Counted from the first letter of the stretch, positions 20,455 through 32,165 are shown. The stretch: 64,000 nucleotides of DNA from Trichobilharzia szidati (GCA_944472155.2 OX235279.1:174447868-174511867); one strand, 5' to 3'. A program made the numbers and translations. The notes: generated by a model not told the origin, from the letters alone.

Positions 20455-21895
20455 TTCAACTGGCTATCAACTGGCTACACTCTTACTTCTCTAATAGGAT
20501 GCAGTACACGGTATATAATGCCGTATCTTCCTCTCCTTTGCTCACTGAAGCTGGAGTTCCTCAGGGTGCTGTTCTCTCTCCGTTTCTCTTTTCCTTCTTC
20601 TTACATGATTTACCTCTTTCAGATGAAATCAACTTCGTCAAATATGCAGATGACCTGTCTGTATCGTTTCCCATTAAGTCTCAGTCAGACTGTTTCAAAT
20701 TAAATAGCTTCCTGTCGGACATCAGTCAGTGGTCTAAACTAAATGGTCTCATACTGAATCCCTCAAAATGCCAGACTATTGACTTCTCCCTTAGGCATAA
20801 ACGAGATCTACAAACACTGGTGAGTACTCATGAAGCCTGTTGCATTGAGGGGAATAAAATTGAAAGTAAGTCTAATGCAAAATACCTCGGTCTAGTTCTA
20901 TCTTCCGACCTTACTTGGATATCTCTTATCCTAACGATTTCTAAGAAAGTGTCTGTCTAATCTACTACATTAAGAAACTTGGACAATCTGGAATCACCCA
21001 ACCTCTACCTTCACAATTTGTCAACTCTCGTATCTTACTTATTCTACATAACTGCTCCCCGTTAGTCTCTCCTGGTCTACTGAAAAAGGACTATGACATC
21101 CTGAGAAGGATGTTGAAGGTAGTTAGTAGGACTAGTGGTGTAAAACTCAGTCAGCTCGTCACTACATTAGTAGAAAGGCATCTGAATACATGCTAAAAAT
21201 GGTCTAAAACCATACTCTCCGACCCCCAACAGCCCCTCTATTCCCAACTCTCGCCTTGTATCTCATCAGGTAGAACCGGAAATCAGTATAAAACAATCTA
21301 TGCTCTTACAACCAAGTACTGGAACTCAACGATATCACATTCGGCCCATGTTCTAAGCGACAGAGACAATGTTAAGTGTGAAACCTATGACTTGCTTTGT
21401 TGTTAATAACATAATTTTAGGCTCTTTTATTTCTCTCTTATTTTGTATTCTGTAGTGAACTCCTTCTTAAACATACTTAGCTACCTAAATTATTAACATT
21501 GGCTTACTTTTTGTACTCTATTCCTTCTTTTGTGTATCTACTGGTTCCGACTATATTAGCACTATGAGTATTACAAAATTGTCCTGTCATTAACCATCAT
21601 GTAATTATTAGTTTTTGTGGTTGTTGTTGTTTTTTTTGTTCGGCAATATTATTATTATATGCAGTTTATTTTCCTTTCAACTTCTTGGTATTTTTTCGCA
21701 TTTAAAAAAGTTATTTTGTGTTTTTCCTGTCTTTTTTTGCTGTTGGTGTCTTTATATTTATTTTTTTTGAAATACTCCTTTTAAAGGTTTGATAATATTA
21801 GATACAAATATTGTAGATATTGTGCTGAAAATTCCACACTGTACCACTAGTACTGTTTCTGGAATAAAGCAAATTATTATTTTTCCTTTACGTTC
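20455..21895 (+). mobile_element. LINE-D (CR1/Jockey-like), 5'-truncated with 3' UTR
   Basis: RT coding part from 20455, decaying after ~20960, then a ~480-bp T-rich 3' UTR that ends ggaataaagcaaattatta. The same 3' end occurs at 53440-53515 (+) and, inverted, at 53705-53765. A SINE-2 follows immediately. Confidence 0.8.
20478..20960 (+). pseudogene. LINE-D reverse transcriptase palm fragment
   Basis: Frame begins LHSYFSNRMQYTVYN, then AGVPQGAVLSPFLFSFFLHD (palm motif B) and FVKYADDLSVSF (catalytic YADD), QWSKLNGLILNPSKCQ and AKYLGLVLSSDLTW. This order is that of CR1/Jockey-type LINE RTs. The frame is lost at about 20960. Downstream, in other frames, come IKKLGQSGITQP, LLKKDYDILRRMLKVVSRTS and LVTTLVERHLN, which match the minus-strand copy at 54.1-54.6 kb. 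Confidence 0.82.
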
Positions 21896-22095
21896 CCAGT
21901 GGAACATAAGGCTTGAAGTTACACTAGCAGTGGTATTAATTTGTATAGGATGGGCTTGCTAGCTTCATGTTCAACCTTCTTTCTTTACCAGTCTTATTAC
22001 TGACTCAGTGAGGTAAAGGAGTGAGTTGGTGGTCGGGAATCGAAGCTGAACCCTCTGCGTGGTTGGCGAGTATTCTATCGATGTGCCTTTTTACT
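21885..22095 (-). mobile_element. SINE-2 copy at the LINE-D 3' end
   Basis: Minus strand with 3' tail ccttatgttccactgggaac-taaaggaa joined to the LINE-D terminal attatta. Body and decayed B box (gaatcgaagc, 22041) are visible. SINE insertion into a LINE tail is plausible. Confidence 0.75.
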
Positions 22096-23110
22096 TAACT
22101 TACTTAGATATTAACAGATTTGTTTTATAAAGGTGTGCTCTGCTTGGAATGCTCACCCACAACAGTCAGCATTATTTTGAATAGAAGTGAATCTATTGAA
22201 TACAAAGCGTATTCTCTGCTCGACAACTTAAAGTCAGTTAAAGTCTGGGAGTAGGGTGTGGATTGAGTTAGTGGAAATGTCAACAATTTCCTATCACACA
22301 TCAACTTTAAATGTCATATGTAAACTTTTCTTGTCAGCTATCATAACTGTTTTCAACTTTGAATATCAGTTACATCAGTTTAGCATAAGGTTTTTTATTT
22401 ATATTTTTTTTAAAAAAAACATTATTTTGCTAAGTAGCCGGTCCATTCTGTGTAACACATCGCATGCCTGACAGTGGGCGTAGACTAAAACCTCTATGCA
22501 CTAGTTCGCTGAATTCAAATGAGAAGTTGGATTTAAACGGATGACTAGCTCAGTTGTTGATTAGATTGAAGTATTGCAAAGTGGAACAGTATTACTACTA
22601 ATACTAATACTAATACTAATAAAAATAATAATAATAGTTATTATTATCATTATTATTCCTGAAAAGTTTATGCACTGTATACTTTTCAACTTAGCAGTAG
22701 TGGTGAGATTTATTTTTTCCTGTCTAGATTTTTAAAAAATAGGTAAAGTTTTCACATTAACAGACAACCATTTAAAAGAGGACTGATTTTTTCTCCCTAG
22801 ACAGAACAGATGCATTTGTCTACCTCATTTTGAAAAAAAATTAACATTGTAGAATTAAGAGTTTACACAATCATTTATATCTGTATGTATATATATGTAG
22901 ACATCACTGAATTAAAAATGGTATAATTCAAGTTTAGGCCACGAAGTTACTTTATTTGGAAAGTAGCTGGAAATTAGGGAGTTCTCGACAATCGTTTCGT
23001 CATAGTTAGGAGTCCAACTCAGGATATCAGATGAGGTGGCCAATGTACTGGCCATTCAACCAGTGGGATAGAATCCGGCGGGCTACTATTTCAAAAGTCT
23101 ACCAGTTTAT
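22096..23110. other. No gene recognised
   Basis: AT-rich sequence. An (ACTAAT)n-type run lies near 22592-22620 and AT microsatellites near 22885. A tRNA-like fragment may lie at 23000-23060 (cgtttcgtcatagttaggag, caactcaggatatcag). Confidence 0.4.
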
Positions 23111-23114
23111 TATT

Positions 23115-24500
23115 ATTATTTCCTTTAATTCCTAGAGGATAACAGGGCTTCAGCCGTGCGTCTCCATTGCGTTCGGTTCTCTGCCAACGTTTTCACCTGG
23201 CTCCAAGTCTGCCCACACGCTTTCATTTCCTCTTCAAATGACCTCATCCATGTTACCCTTGCACTGACGACCAACTCTCCGCTTCCCTTTCGGGTTCCAC
23301 TCGAGCGATGGCTTGTCTAGTGATGTCACATGATGGTTTGTTTCCTCAGAGTATGACCAATCCATCTCCATTTCTTCCTGAATATTTCTTGCACAATCGG
23401 TTCCTGCTGGATTGGTTCGCTCCCAGAGATCTTTATTGCTGATCTTTTCTGGCCATCTGGTCTTGAGTAGTATTGAGCAAAGACAGCTGTTGATGAAGGT
23501 CTGTAGTTTATTTGAGATACTCTTCATGACGCGCCAAGTCTCTGATCCGTGTAGTAAGTAGTATTGACTTCACATTGGAGTGGAAAATCCGGATCTTATT
23601 TTTGATGCTGAGTGCTGTTGACCTCCACACAGACTTGAGAGTAGTGAAAGCTTGTCTTGCTTTTCCGATTCTTGCTTTGATATCCTCGTCAGTTCCGTCC
23701 GCCTGTAGTTGAAACGATGTTTCACAGGTAGGTAGGTGAAGAAGGTTGTTTCTTTCAGGTTCCTCTCATTTATGCTGGCTGATTGTTGTCTGCTGTTGTT
23801 GTTCTTGTCCAGGGATCTTCAATATCTCTGTTTTCTCTATGTTCACCTGAAGTCCTATCTTCTCTGGATGCTTCTTCTGCCAACTTGAGGAGGGCTTAAG
23901 TCGACTGGGTTTATTTCCACTATCATACAGACAACTTAGGGGTGACCTAATACCAGCATACCGCATCCTAAGAAATGATTTTGGAGCAAATTTATCTAAT
24001 TTATTTCTTCCTTCTAGCACCAACCAACTGCGAGGACATCACCTCAAGGTTCAAAAACCACGGTCGAATCGTTTGCGTCTGGAGATCCGTTTTTCGCATC
24101 GAATTGTGAACCATTGGAACTCCCTACCGGAACACGTCGTATCAGCGCCATCCGTCGAAAAATTCAGGGCGAGATTGGGCCTCCTGTGTGTAACAAATCG
24201 AAAGGATTAACACAGGCATATAGCCTACTATCCTAAATAAACTGTAAACTGTAAACTTGTTGCTTTCCGCTTGCATATCTTCCCGTTTGTGGAAAATGAG
24301 ACATATATAATCGGCAAAGTCCAGATCCTCCAAGTTCTTTTTTTGTGTGAGTCCATTTTATGCCTGTTTCCTCATTGCCCGCTGTTTGTCACATTATCCA
24401 GTCTACTGCAATCAGGAAAATCATTGGCGATAGTAGGCAGCCAGTTTGTCTTACTCCTGTCCTCACTTCGAAGGGTTCCGTAAGTTTCCCGTTGTGTATC
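23115..24500 (-). mobile_element. LINE-B copy, split by a LINE-C tail
   Basis: Minus-strand LINE related to LINE-A in layout: 3' tail (AAT)n at 23106-23117, C-terminal KISNKDLWERTNPAGTD and RWIGHT-like region, RT thumb and part of the palm up to 24500. A 367-bp insertion (23887-24253) interrupts it. The frame is broken at several points. Confidence 0.78.
23887..24253 (+). mobile_element. LINE-C (CR1-like) 3' end inserted in LINE-B
   Basis: Encodes the last ~90 codons of another LINE: RGDLIPAYRILRNDFG, LRGHHLKVQKPRSNRLRLEI, RFSHRIVNHWNSLPEHVVSA and a short end, stop TAA-rich. 3' tail is a TAAACTG repeat (24236-24255). The LINE-B sequence gccaactt resumes after it, with a possible short duplication aactt on both sides. 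Strong 5' truncation, as expected for CR1-type elements. Confidence 0.8.
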
Positions 24501-24579
24501 GTCGTACAGCTTTTGGATGAGATGTATAATTGTCGGTGGCACACCAGTTTGCTACATATAATACAGCAATACTGTTAGT

Positions 24580-24930
24580 TAGAGTCGTCGGTAAGGGTTT
24601 GTCCTAACACCCGATACTGTGGAATCGCTGGTCACGAATCAATAATCAACAGGCTACCCTGGCAACCTGAAGGATCTGGGTTTGACCCCTCATGCAGTAA
24701 CGAGTGTGTGCTAGTGTAGAGTCGTAGACTAGTACAAGAAAACAGCCGTCCTTTATTACCTCAGTTCCAGCGGTTTGCTGTTACTTTCTCAGCTATGGGA
24801 ACAGAAATATATCAATCATTTGTAACTGAGTTATTCGAGTTTGACCACGGATTGATATCAGTTAGACAACCACTGAAAAACAACAGCACTGCAGTACTCT
24901 CTTTTTTTTGAAAATAAAAACCAGAAATAA
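24580..24930. other. tRNA-like debris, no gene
   Basis: A stretch near 24655-24700 (caacctgaaggatctgggtt, tgacccc) resembles the SINE-1 B-box region, and 24855-24895 resembles the SINE-1 tail. Too decayed to delimit. Confidence 0.4.
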
Positions 24931-25314
24931 ATAAACTCGACTACTAGTCATAAAAAGCGTACAAACAGATTTAGGCTGAAATTTTTACCTTTTATTATTA
25001 TTATTATCATCATTATTATTATTTCTACAGATAAACAATCCAGTGGTTCAATTCTATTTTGTTATTTTCTTTATCGTTTTTTGAGTGTATCGCCTCACTG
25101 AGTGCTTTCAACTGTCTAGTACCCAGATTTGCACATTGAAATGAACAATTTATTCAAATATGTCCAAAGGTCTTTCATAATACAGGTTTATCTAAACAGG
25201 ATAGTGAACATAAATGCGAGAACAAAGCAACAATGAATGAGATATCCAGAATTTTTGAGACAGATACATTATTATTATTTTCCAAAAATTAGATTGTTAG
25301 GACTCGATGTGTTT

Positions 25315-25620
25315 CGGGTTAGGCCACAAATTGATATCATTTAGATAACTGTTGAAAAAACCAGCACTGCAGTACTTACTGGACAGCCATTTAGTACTAG
25401 TTGGTGACTCATCGCCAGTACGAACACACTGTATCTCAAACCAAGAGCCTTCCGGTTACAAGTCGAACTCGTAGACAATTCAGCCACCAGGAACAGATTC
25501 AATCACCCATGAATTCTAACTTCTACCAATTTGTGAGTTTTAGGGCGACCACCAAACAATGTCGTCGCTGGGAACTCCATTCTCACTCCCGACTGGATGA
25601 ACCTCACTGGTAATTGAGTT
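25315..25620 (-). mobile_element. SINE-1b copy in arm A
   Basis: Minus-strand SINE-1 subfamily with ggtttgagatacagtgtgtt in place of the usual B box region. Hammerhead core decayed to GCGATGA with TAAA in place of GAAA. Its twin is at 36686-36960 (+). Confidence 0.75.
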
Positions 25621-25675
25621 AATTAACTCATTCATTCTTTAGTAATTCCATTCAATACATAGAAGGCAAAAACAT

Positions 25676-26070
25676 TGAGTAAAGAATATTCGTTCCGATA
25701 ACTTCCTCATCAGGTTCTACACTTATATATACATCATATTTAAAGAATCACTGTTATTAACAACAATAGTGTTCTTAAACTAACATCGAATCAATACGAA
25801 CTATGAACGACCTTGTTGGCTAGAAGGGTAACTGGTGATTGCGTGATGATACAAAAGTCATAAAACAACTGCAATTTAGAGTGAAACCAAAAACAGAAGT
25901 TAGGAATGGTTGTGCACAGTAGTATTTCAAAGTCGTCATAAAAAGGAATTTTCTTTTCTCGAAGCAGACGAAGAATGCAACTATTAGATTATTAGAGTAT
26001 TAATAGTTCGCGGAATGTTAATTGTGTGTACCACGTGTGAAGGAGTTAACACCTTATCATTCTCAACTGA
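25676..26070 (-). mobile_element. PLE terminus with hammerhead-like module, arm A
   Basis: On the minus strand: CTGATGA core, GGAA for GAAA, and a stem III AGAATATTC-like palindrome degraded to CGAATATTC (25676-25719), then the terminal repeat out to 26070. No coding part. Twin at 34390-34768. Confidence 0.6.
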
Positions 26071-26194
26071 ATCTTTCTCATCTCCTCTATGTTTAAAGCA
26101 TGAGATTTTCATGATCAGAAACAGTCATCCTACAAAGCTGTAGGTCATCAATCATGCAGTGGTGCATAGATGCCCAAGTGATGCTTTTGTTTTT

Positions 26195-26385
26195 ATCCCT
26201 TTATGTTCATAGAACTCTGAAGTTTCGGAAGCAGTGGTGTTTGTTTTTATGGGCTAAGGTTGCTAGCCTCGTGCCCAACCTTCCCTCTTTATAGATCTTA
26301 TTACTGACTTAATGAGGTTAATGAGTGAGTCGATGGTTGGGAGTCGAACTTCGAACCACCTGCGTGGTTGGGCAGTCAAGTGATA
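26195..26385 (-). mobile_element. SINE-2 copy
   Basis: Minus strand: head decayed, B box gttcgactcc (26341 region), body ataaagagggaaggttgggc, 3' tail region near 26200 (tatgaacataaagggat). Bases 26390-26760 show nothing further. Confidence 0.7.
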
Positions 26386-26764
26386 TAAGATATTTATCAA
26401 CAAAAGCTAATTTCATTATACTCATAGTAATGGTCATTTTCAAATTTTTATTGTTCTATCGGTGAAAACGTCTTTCCTTCTCACATTAGGCTTGATTCAT
26501 TTGTATGCATTTTCTTTCGGTTACATATATTTGGTGGTGAGGTTAACTGTTGTCAGTGTAGGGCGTGTTCACTGAGGGGGAAGTAAAGTCTGTGTAACAG
26601 GCAGAATTTCTTTTAATTTCGACCGTCGACTAATCATATCAATAGCAGTCTACCAACTCAAGGTTACATCAGATAATCTCATCATCATCAGTCAGTAACA
26701 ATCTACTACTCTGCTTTTGATTCAGTACAATTAGGATTCGGCGAGTATTCAGCCTCATACAAGA

Positions 26765-27235
26765 AGTGACCAACTCCAGTGGTGAAGAGTTCACACTAGA
26801 ACTCCTGGTAACACCGTCAGGTAGCCAGTCACTAGCTAGCATTAGACGAATTTTCAAGCGTTATTTTGTAGGGAATTGATTTGTTTCAAATTTCGGTTAA
26901 ACAACCATTTAAAACCAGCACTGGAGTAGTGGACAGCTGTTTAGTCCTAGTTTGGGAATCATCGGCAGTAGGCACCCATCACAGGGATTCGAATCCAGCA
27001 TCTTTATGTCAAAAGTCAAGCTCACAGATCATTCAGACACTGGGACTAAACTCAATGGTCAGCTCATGAATCCTAACTTCTACCAGTTTGGGATTTTAGC
27101 GTAAACACCAAGCAATGTCAAACACTGAAACAAATACAGTCCCTACAAACCAACTCGTGAAAATTGTTCTGATGCTCGTTAGTGATCAGCTACAGGATGA
27201 AGTTCCCCTGGGGTTATAATGACAGTTGAGATTGA
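26765..27235 (-). mobile_element. SINE-1 copy
   Basis: Minus-strand unit with inverted hammerhead at 26925-26971 (core CCGATGA, TAAA for GAAA), B box gattcgaatcc near 26981, and unit-boundary sequence on both sides (ctagctagcattagac at left, ttgttctgatgctcgttag at right), i.e. a circularly permuted, more-than-one-unit arrangement. Confidence 0.75.
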
Positions 27236-27440
27236 CAAGGGGAGGTTTAGGTGGGTAGCTAGTGTAATGATAAACTGACAGTAACTTATCACCGGACATC
27301 CACCTAACAGCTAGGCAATGCTGACCTGGTTGACTCAGCTGGTGCATTAACTGACTGGAGATTAGGAGGTTGATTATTTTTGAATCCTACTTAAATCTCT
27401 GGGCTATCTGAATTTCCACCCGAGATAATACGTCATATTT

Positions 27441-27995
27441 TCATTGGTTGGAGGATTTCATCATAAGCTGACATCGGTTAGAGAACCATTGAAAAACAAG
27501 CTGAGAGTACTGGACAGAGGTTTCCGCTGTCCTAGTTTGGGACTGTCTCTTCAGCAGTACGCACCCAGCATAGTGGTTCAAACCCAAAGCCTTCTGGTTA
27601 CAAGGCGAGTAAGCTCGTAGACCATTAAGCCACTGGGACCCAACCCGATTAAATGGCCAGCCCATGAATTCTAACTTCTGCCAATTCATGACATAGCGCG
27701 ATCACTTAGCAATATCTTCTTCGATGAGCTACTGCCTCACCTTCAACCTGCTGTACCCTACTGGTCATGGCTTCCCACAAGAACCCCAGGTAACCACCTA
27801 ACTGAATAGGGCTAGTCGCTATTGAGCATTAGATCAGTTTTCAAGTATTGGTCTTATACGGATTTTATTTGATTGGTTGGAGAATTTCATTGTAAGCTGA
27901 CGTCAGTCAGAGAACCATTGGAAAACCACCTGGGAGTACTGGACGACCGTTGCGTCCTAGTTTGGAACTCTTCATCTGTACGCACCCACCGAGGT
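27441..27995 (-). mobile_element. SINE-1 tandem dimer, ~429-bp unit
   Basis: The motif gaggatttca at 27451 recurs as gagaatttca at 27880, giving a head-to-tail period of about 429 bp on the minus strand. The first unit is full; the second stops after its hammerhead near 27995. Unit order in element sense: boundary ctgatctaatgctcaatagc, anchor region, tRNA-like part with A and B boxes, hammerhead, 3' domain, caatacttgaaaa, boundary again. Tandem units with one ribozyme each are what self-processing of multimeric RNA would use or leave. Confidence 0.82.
27505..27560 (-). ncRNA. Hammerhead module with intact CTGAAGA core (dimer unit 1)
   Basis: Stem I GTACTG/CAGTAC, core CTGAAGA (perfect CUGANGA), GAAA present. 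Stem II has extra bases on both strands and stem III is no longer self-complementary, so cleavage is doubtful. It shows that the ancestral core base 3 was C. Confidence 0.65.
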
Positions 27996-29380
27996 TCTTG
28001 TTATAATCTTTCAGTTATATCCTTGGGTCTGCGAATGTACTCGTGCACATTTATAACTAGTTTACAGCCTATCATTGAGCATTCTTATGGAACATCAGTG
28101 CGTAACATGACATACTGGAAAAGGAATGTTTTACTTGAAACTCTTGGATGAAGAGTAAATATTGTGCAATAAACTACGCTGAAAATTGTTCATATTGTGT
28201 AAACGTATTGTGTAGGGTAAAGCTATTATAATTATCATTATTATCCTATAGTGACCAAGATTCTCGTTTTAACCTGCATTCTTTCGATTGCGTATTCGTA
28301 CTCAATGTAATCACTATCGATGACTACAGTACTTCAGAATTTTACACTTATTGAAACACTTGAAACTGAAGGAAGAACTCGAGCCAAGACACGTAAACAC
28401 AAAGTCAAAAATAACTGAGATCGATGTAGGTAGATGATAACTTTTCAGTGATATTTACCTATAACTTTTTAAAATTACAGTCGGATTAAGGAGACTGAAG
28501 TTCCTTCAGATATGATATTAGATAATTGAAGGCAATAGGCCACAGGAAGCCTTGGTCGACCTAGGTTTCGTGCTAGTTGCCACTCACCGGTCAGCAAGAC
28601 GTATCTGCAACCAGCTTGAAGGAACTCATACCCCTTCTGAGATTCGAACCCGCGTTCCTTCAGATATTCGTGAATGCAGTTTTATTGTCATATACGTTCT
28701 ATACGATGGTATTTCTATGAGATTTAAACATCAATAACTATATTGTAGTGTAAATGGCCACTCAGCATAGATAATAAATTCTGAAATACGTAGAGAAGCG
28801 TTAAGCACCAGTAGCCGGTAAAATATTTTTCACAGAAACTGAAGTTAATTCAATGTGGTAATAATAACCAGTAGACTTATTTTTATGATTTTCCGCTTGA
28901 TGAATAACTGAAACATATTTTGGACACCAGTGGAAAAAAAGAAGATAATAACAACGAAATTACTGAAGCTTATCTTACTTAGTCAATAGTAAAGTTATAA
29001 CTGTTCCAGCCAAATACCAACTAAATTCCAGTGCTTGAAACAAATCTGTATAACTGAAAAGCACTCAGAACAGATAAACAACAAAGGGAGAAGCGTCAGA
29101 GTCACGATGTTTCAGCACTGTTATCCAATGCTTAATAGTCTAGTGTTTGCCACTGTCACTGCCGATTCAGATGCACAATTTACACTCTGAGATTCGACAA
29201 ACTGAGGAATTATGTTTTAAGTTCAGATGTAGGTAACCTTTAAAATGTATTCGGCTGAACTCCATTGGTCACAACGTCTCACTGATACCTACGAGAACAT
29301 GAGTGGGAATAAATACTCACTGATGACACGGGCTAGCGCGAGTCACCCCAAAATCATGAATTGAGCTTGTCAGTGAGTCT
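27996..29380. other. No gene; tRNA-like fragment at 28548-28665
   Basis: The minus strand around 28640 reads cgcgggttcgaatctcagaa, a good Pol III B box, followed by a tRNA-like stretch to 28548. It is probably a further tRNA-derived SINE. The rest is AT-rich without recognisable features. Confidence 0.4.
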
Positions 29381-29384
29381 AGTT

Positions 29385-29560
29385 CAAGTGTCTGAATGGT
29401 CTAAAAGCTTGACTTGTAACTGGAAGGTTCTCGATTCCAAAGCCAGTGTGTGCGTACTACTGGCGATGAGCCCTAAACTAGAACTAAACAGTTGTCCAGT
29501 ACTCCAGTTCTGGTTTTCAGTGGTTCTCTAACTGATATCAGTCCGCAGTGAAATTTGAGA
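29385..29560 (+). mobile_element. SINE-1 copy
   Basis: Contains tctgaatggtctaaaagct (A box area), tctcgattccaa (B box area), decayed hammerhead at 29454-29502 (GCGATGA; TAAA) and the tail ttctctaactgatatcagtc. Confidence 0.72.
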
Positions 29561-29848
29561 CGAGTCAGCTCTCTACAAGATAACTCTGGAAAAATAACTT
29601 ATTGAAGTGATTTTCATAGTTTAAATTTCTAAGGAATTACCCTGTGAACTGGATGGGTGGTTAGTTTGACTCATTTTGTTTTACTATTCTTTTATGACCT
29701 TTTTTGTACTGGTGATGTTTTATGTACAAATGTGTAGAATAAAATTTATGAATGTCCAGAGCCTAAATATTACAAATTTCCTTGGATTATTTGAGTGCCT
29801 TATCAGACTGAATCATCGCGTAGTTTGTCAACTTATAGTGACATCATT

Positions 29849-30700
29849 ACATATTAGTTTGTTTATTAGATGTATCACACAGTATTGAAACAGTATTACT
29901 TACTGGATGACGTTTTGAACACAATATATTGGGGTTCATAATCATATCAGTTATGATCACACGACTTCGAAACTTGAGTTTTATAGTTTTTTTGTTCTCT
30001 CTCTCCTATTTGTCGTCTTTGGGGTAGTAGAATTCTCCAGATATCTGTGTGGATAGGTGCTGAATCATTCCTATCACACGTATTCTCTCTTAGTTGATTC
30101 GATGAACAAAGCTTCTGTTATCAATCTCTCCTTCCACCCTGTTAAACTGGATTTTAAAACTGTCATCTTATCCCATCCATCCTATATTGTATGGTTGTGT
30201 GCCATTGCACGCAGTACTATAGCTGAACTATTCTCTAGATTTCTTAGAAAAATCTAGACTAGTTGACCCGAATAAGATAAGAAATCTAGAGCACTACATG
30301 CAATTACACACAACCATGCAATAGGATGAATGGGATAAGATGACACTTTCAAAATCTAATGTAACATGGTGTCGAGTGGAAAAGAATGAAAACAGAAGCT
30401 TTGTTTATCGAATCAACTTAGAGAGAATACGTGGAATAGGAATGATTCAACACCTGTCCACACAGATATCTGGAAAATTCTACTGCCCTAACGATGACAA
30501 ATAGGAGAGAACAAAGAAAACTATAAAAATCAAGTTTCGAAGTCGTGTGATTATAACTAACGATATCAGTATGAAGAACAAATTTTGTTCAAAATGTCAT
30601 CCAGTAAATAATACTGTTTCACTGTGTGATATATCCATCTAATAAACAAACTAATATGGAACTACATACTACCACAGTGCCCAAGTTTTACACATATATT
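29849..30700. mobile_element. PLE-e fold-back, terminal repeats only
   Basis: Arms 29849-30250 and 30258-30660 are inverted copies that almost touch in the middle (near 30254). The same sequence is the 3' terminal region of PLE-e at 41.65-42.06 and 57.73-58.19 kb. The outer edge cagtgcccaagttttacaca (from 30675) also recurs at 41.12 and 58.18 kb. No coding core. Confidence 0.85.
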
Positions 30701-30732
30701 AATTATTATAGTGATGTCTGTGAAATACTTCG

Positions 30733-30966
30733 AAAATCAAAACAAGTGACTCAGTGAAGAGACTGTTTTCAAGAACGAATTTATTATCAAGCTGTTCAAT
30801 GTTATATGTATATATATGGTTTTGAAGAAATGTATTTACACCTTTGATTCAATTCCCTCACCGGATATAATTTCTTAAAAACAACCCATATATATACGAT
30901 TGTACAGCTTGATAATAAATTCGTTCTTGAAAAGAGTCTCTTCTCCGAATCACTTGTTTTGATTTT
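30733..30966. mobile_element. Short PLE-f fold-back
   Basis: ~85-bp inverted ends (aatcaaaacaagtgactcag... and its reverse) around a short centre with ttccctcaccggatataa, which is the same sequence as the PLE-f terminal repeat at 34.8 and 36.5 kb. MITE-like derivative with a decayed hammerhead-like block at each end. Confidence 0.75.
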
Positions 30967-31001
30967 TTATATGTCCCAATGTCCCAACGGAATCCTTCGA
31001 A

Positions 31002-32145
31002 GTGAGGAGAGGAGTAAGACAAGCTGTCTACCTACTATCTCCAATGATTTTCCTGATTGCGGTAGACTGGATAATGCGACAGACAGCGGGCAATCAGGAA
31101 ACAGGCATAAAATGGACTCACACAAAAAACTTGGAGGATCTGGACTTCGTCGATGATATATGTCTGATTTCCCACAAACTGGAAGATATGCAAGTGAAAA
31201 GCAACAAGTTGGCAGAAGAAGCATCAAGGATAGGAGGGACTTCAGGTGAGCATAGATAAAACAGAGGTGATGAAGATTCCTGGCCAACAGCAACACCACC
31301 AACAGCAACAACAACAACAGACAACAATCAGCATAAATGGAGGGAACCTGAAAGAAACAACCCCTTTTACCTACCCACATACCTCGGATGCATTGTTTCA
31401 GCTACAGGCGGAACTGACCAGGATATCAAAGCAAGAATCGGAAAATCAAGACAAGCTTTCACTACTCTCAGGTCTGTGTGGAGGTCAACAGCATTCAGCG
31501 TCAAAAATAAGATCCGGATTTTCAACTCCAGTGTGAAGTCAGTGCTACTCACCATACGGATCAGAGACTTGGCCAGCGCATCATAAAGAGCATCTCAAAC
31601 AAACTACAGACCTTCATTAACAGCTGTCTTCAACAGCTCAATACTCAAGATCAGATGACCGGCCAGAAAAGATCAGCAACAGGGATCTTTGGGAGCGAAC
31701 CAACCAGTAACCAATTGTGAAACAAATAGGCAGGAAGAAATGGAGGTGGATTGCAGGCCATACTCTGAGCAAAGAAACCATCAAGTGACATCAATAGACA
31801 AGCCATTGCTCGAGTGGAACTGTGGTGAGTGCTACTTATAATCCGATATAAGTAGTATATCAGGAACGAAGTAACAACATGTTTGGCACACTGAAAAGAG
31901 CAATCAAAGAAGAGAACCATGAGAAGAATGTTGCCATATGATGCAGAATCCTCAGTCTTTTCTTCTTTACAGAACCCGAATGGTAAGCAGCGAGTTGGTC
32001 GTCAGTGCAAGGGTGACTTGGAGGAGGTCATGTGAAGAGGAGATGAGAGCGTGTGGGCGGACTTGGAGCCAGGTGAAGACTCTAGCAGAGAACAGAACGC
32101 AATGGAGACGCACGGCTGAAGCCCTATGTTCCTGTAGGAATTAAA
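31002..32145 (+). pseudogene. LINE-B RT palm/thumb and C-terminal region
   Basis: Readable pieces in order: RRGVRQAVYLLSPMIFLIAV (palm motif B, Q-G changed), NLEDLDFVDDICLISHKLED (catalytic F-V-D-D), a Gln-rich stretch encoded by CAA/CAG repeats near 31282-31321, TDQDIKARIGKSRQAFTTLR, VWRSTAFSVKNKIRIFNSSV, and after the insert, GKQRVGRQCKGDLEEVM and ENRTQWRRTAEALCSCRN. At least three frameshifts, and the N-terminal half is missing. It is one of two copies sharing the same expanded Gln-rich tract (see 46365-47212). Confidence 0.82.
31821..31971 (+). mobile_element. 151-bp TG...CA insertion with 4-bp duplication
   Basis: Starts TGTGGTGAGTGCTACTTATA and ends CTTCTTTACA, flanked by GAAC at 31817-31820 and 31972-31975. 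Removing it restores the LINE-B order LEWN-P-G-K. This fits a very short solo LTR or TRIM-like element. Its first nine bases equal those of the 304-bp LTR at 19182. Its ends also look like splice sites (GTGAGT... TTTACAG). Confidence 0.72.
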
Positions 32146-32165
32146 GGTTACAATAATAATAATAA

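Larger units (their letters stand above)
24930..26075. repeat. Arm A of a long inverted duplication (partner 34.38-37.36 kb)
   Basis: The segment reappears in inverse orientation at 34380-34768 plus 36601-37355, interrupted there by a 1.83-kb PLE. It includes non-repeat-looking DNA (24930-25310), a SINE-1b, a gap segment, and a PLE terminus (25676-26070). Identity looks above 90 percent by eye. Duplication of a composite block rather than independent insertions is the simplest explanation. Confidence 0.85.
30975..32160 (+). mobile_element. LINE-B copy, 5'-truncated
   Basis: Plus-strand LINE-B from the RT palm to the 3' end (ccctatgttcctgtaggaat, then AAT repeats at 32152-32165). A 151-bp TG...CA insert sits at 31821-31971. 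Coding parts are in several frames. Confidence 0.82.
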
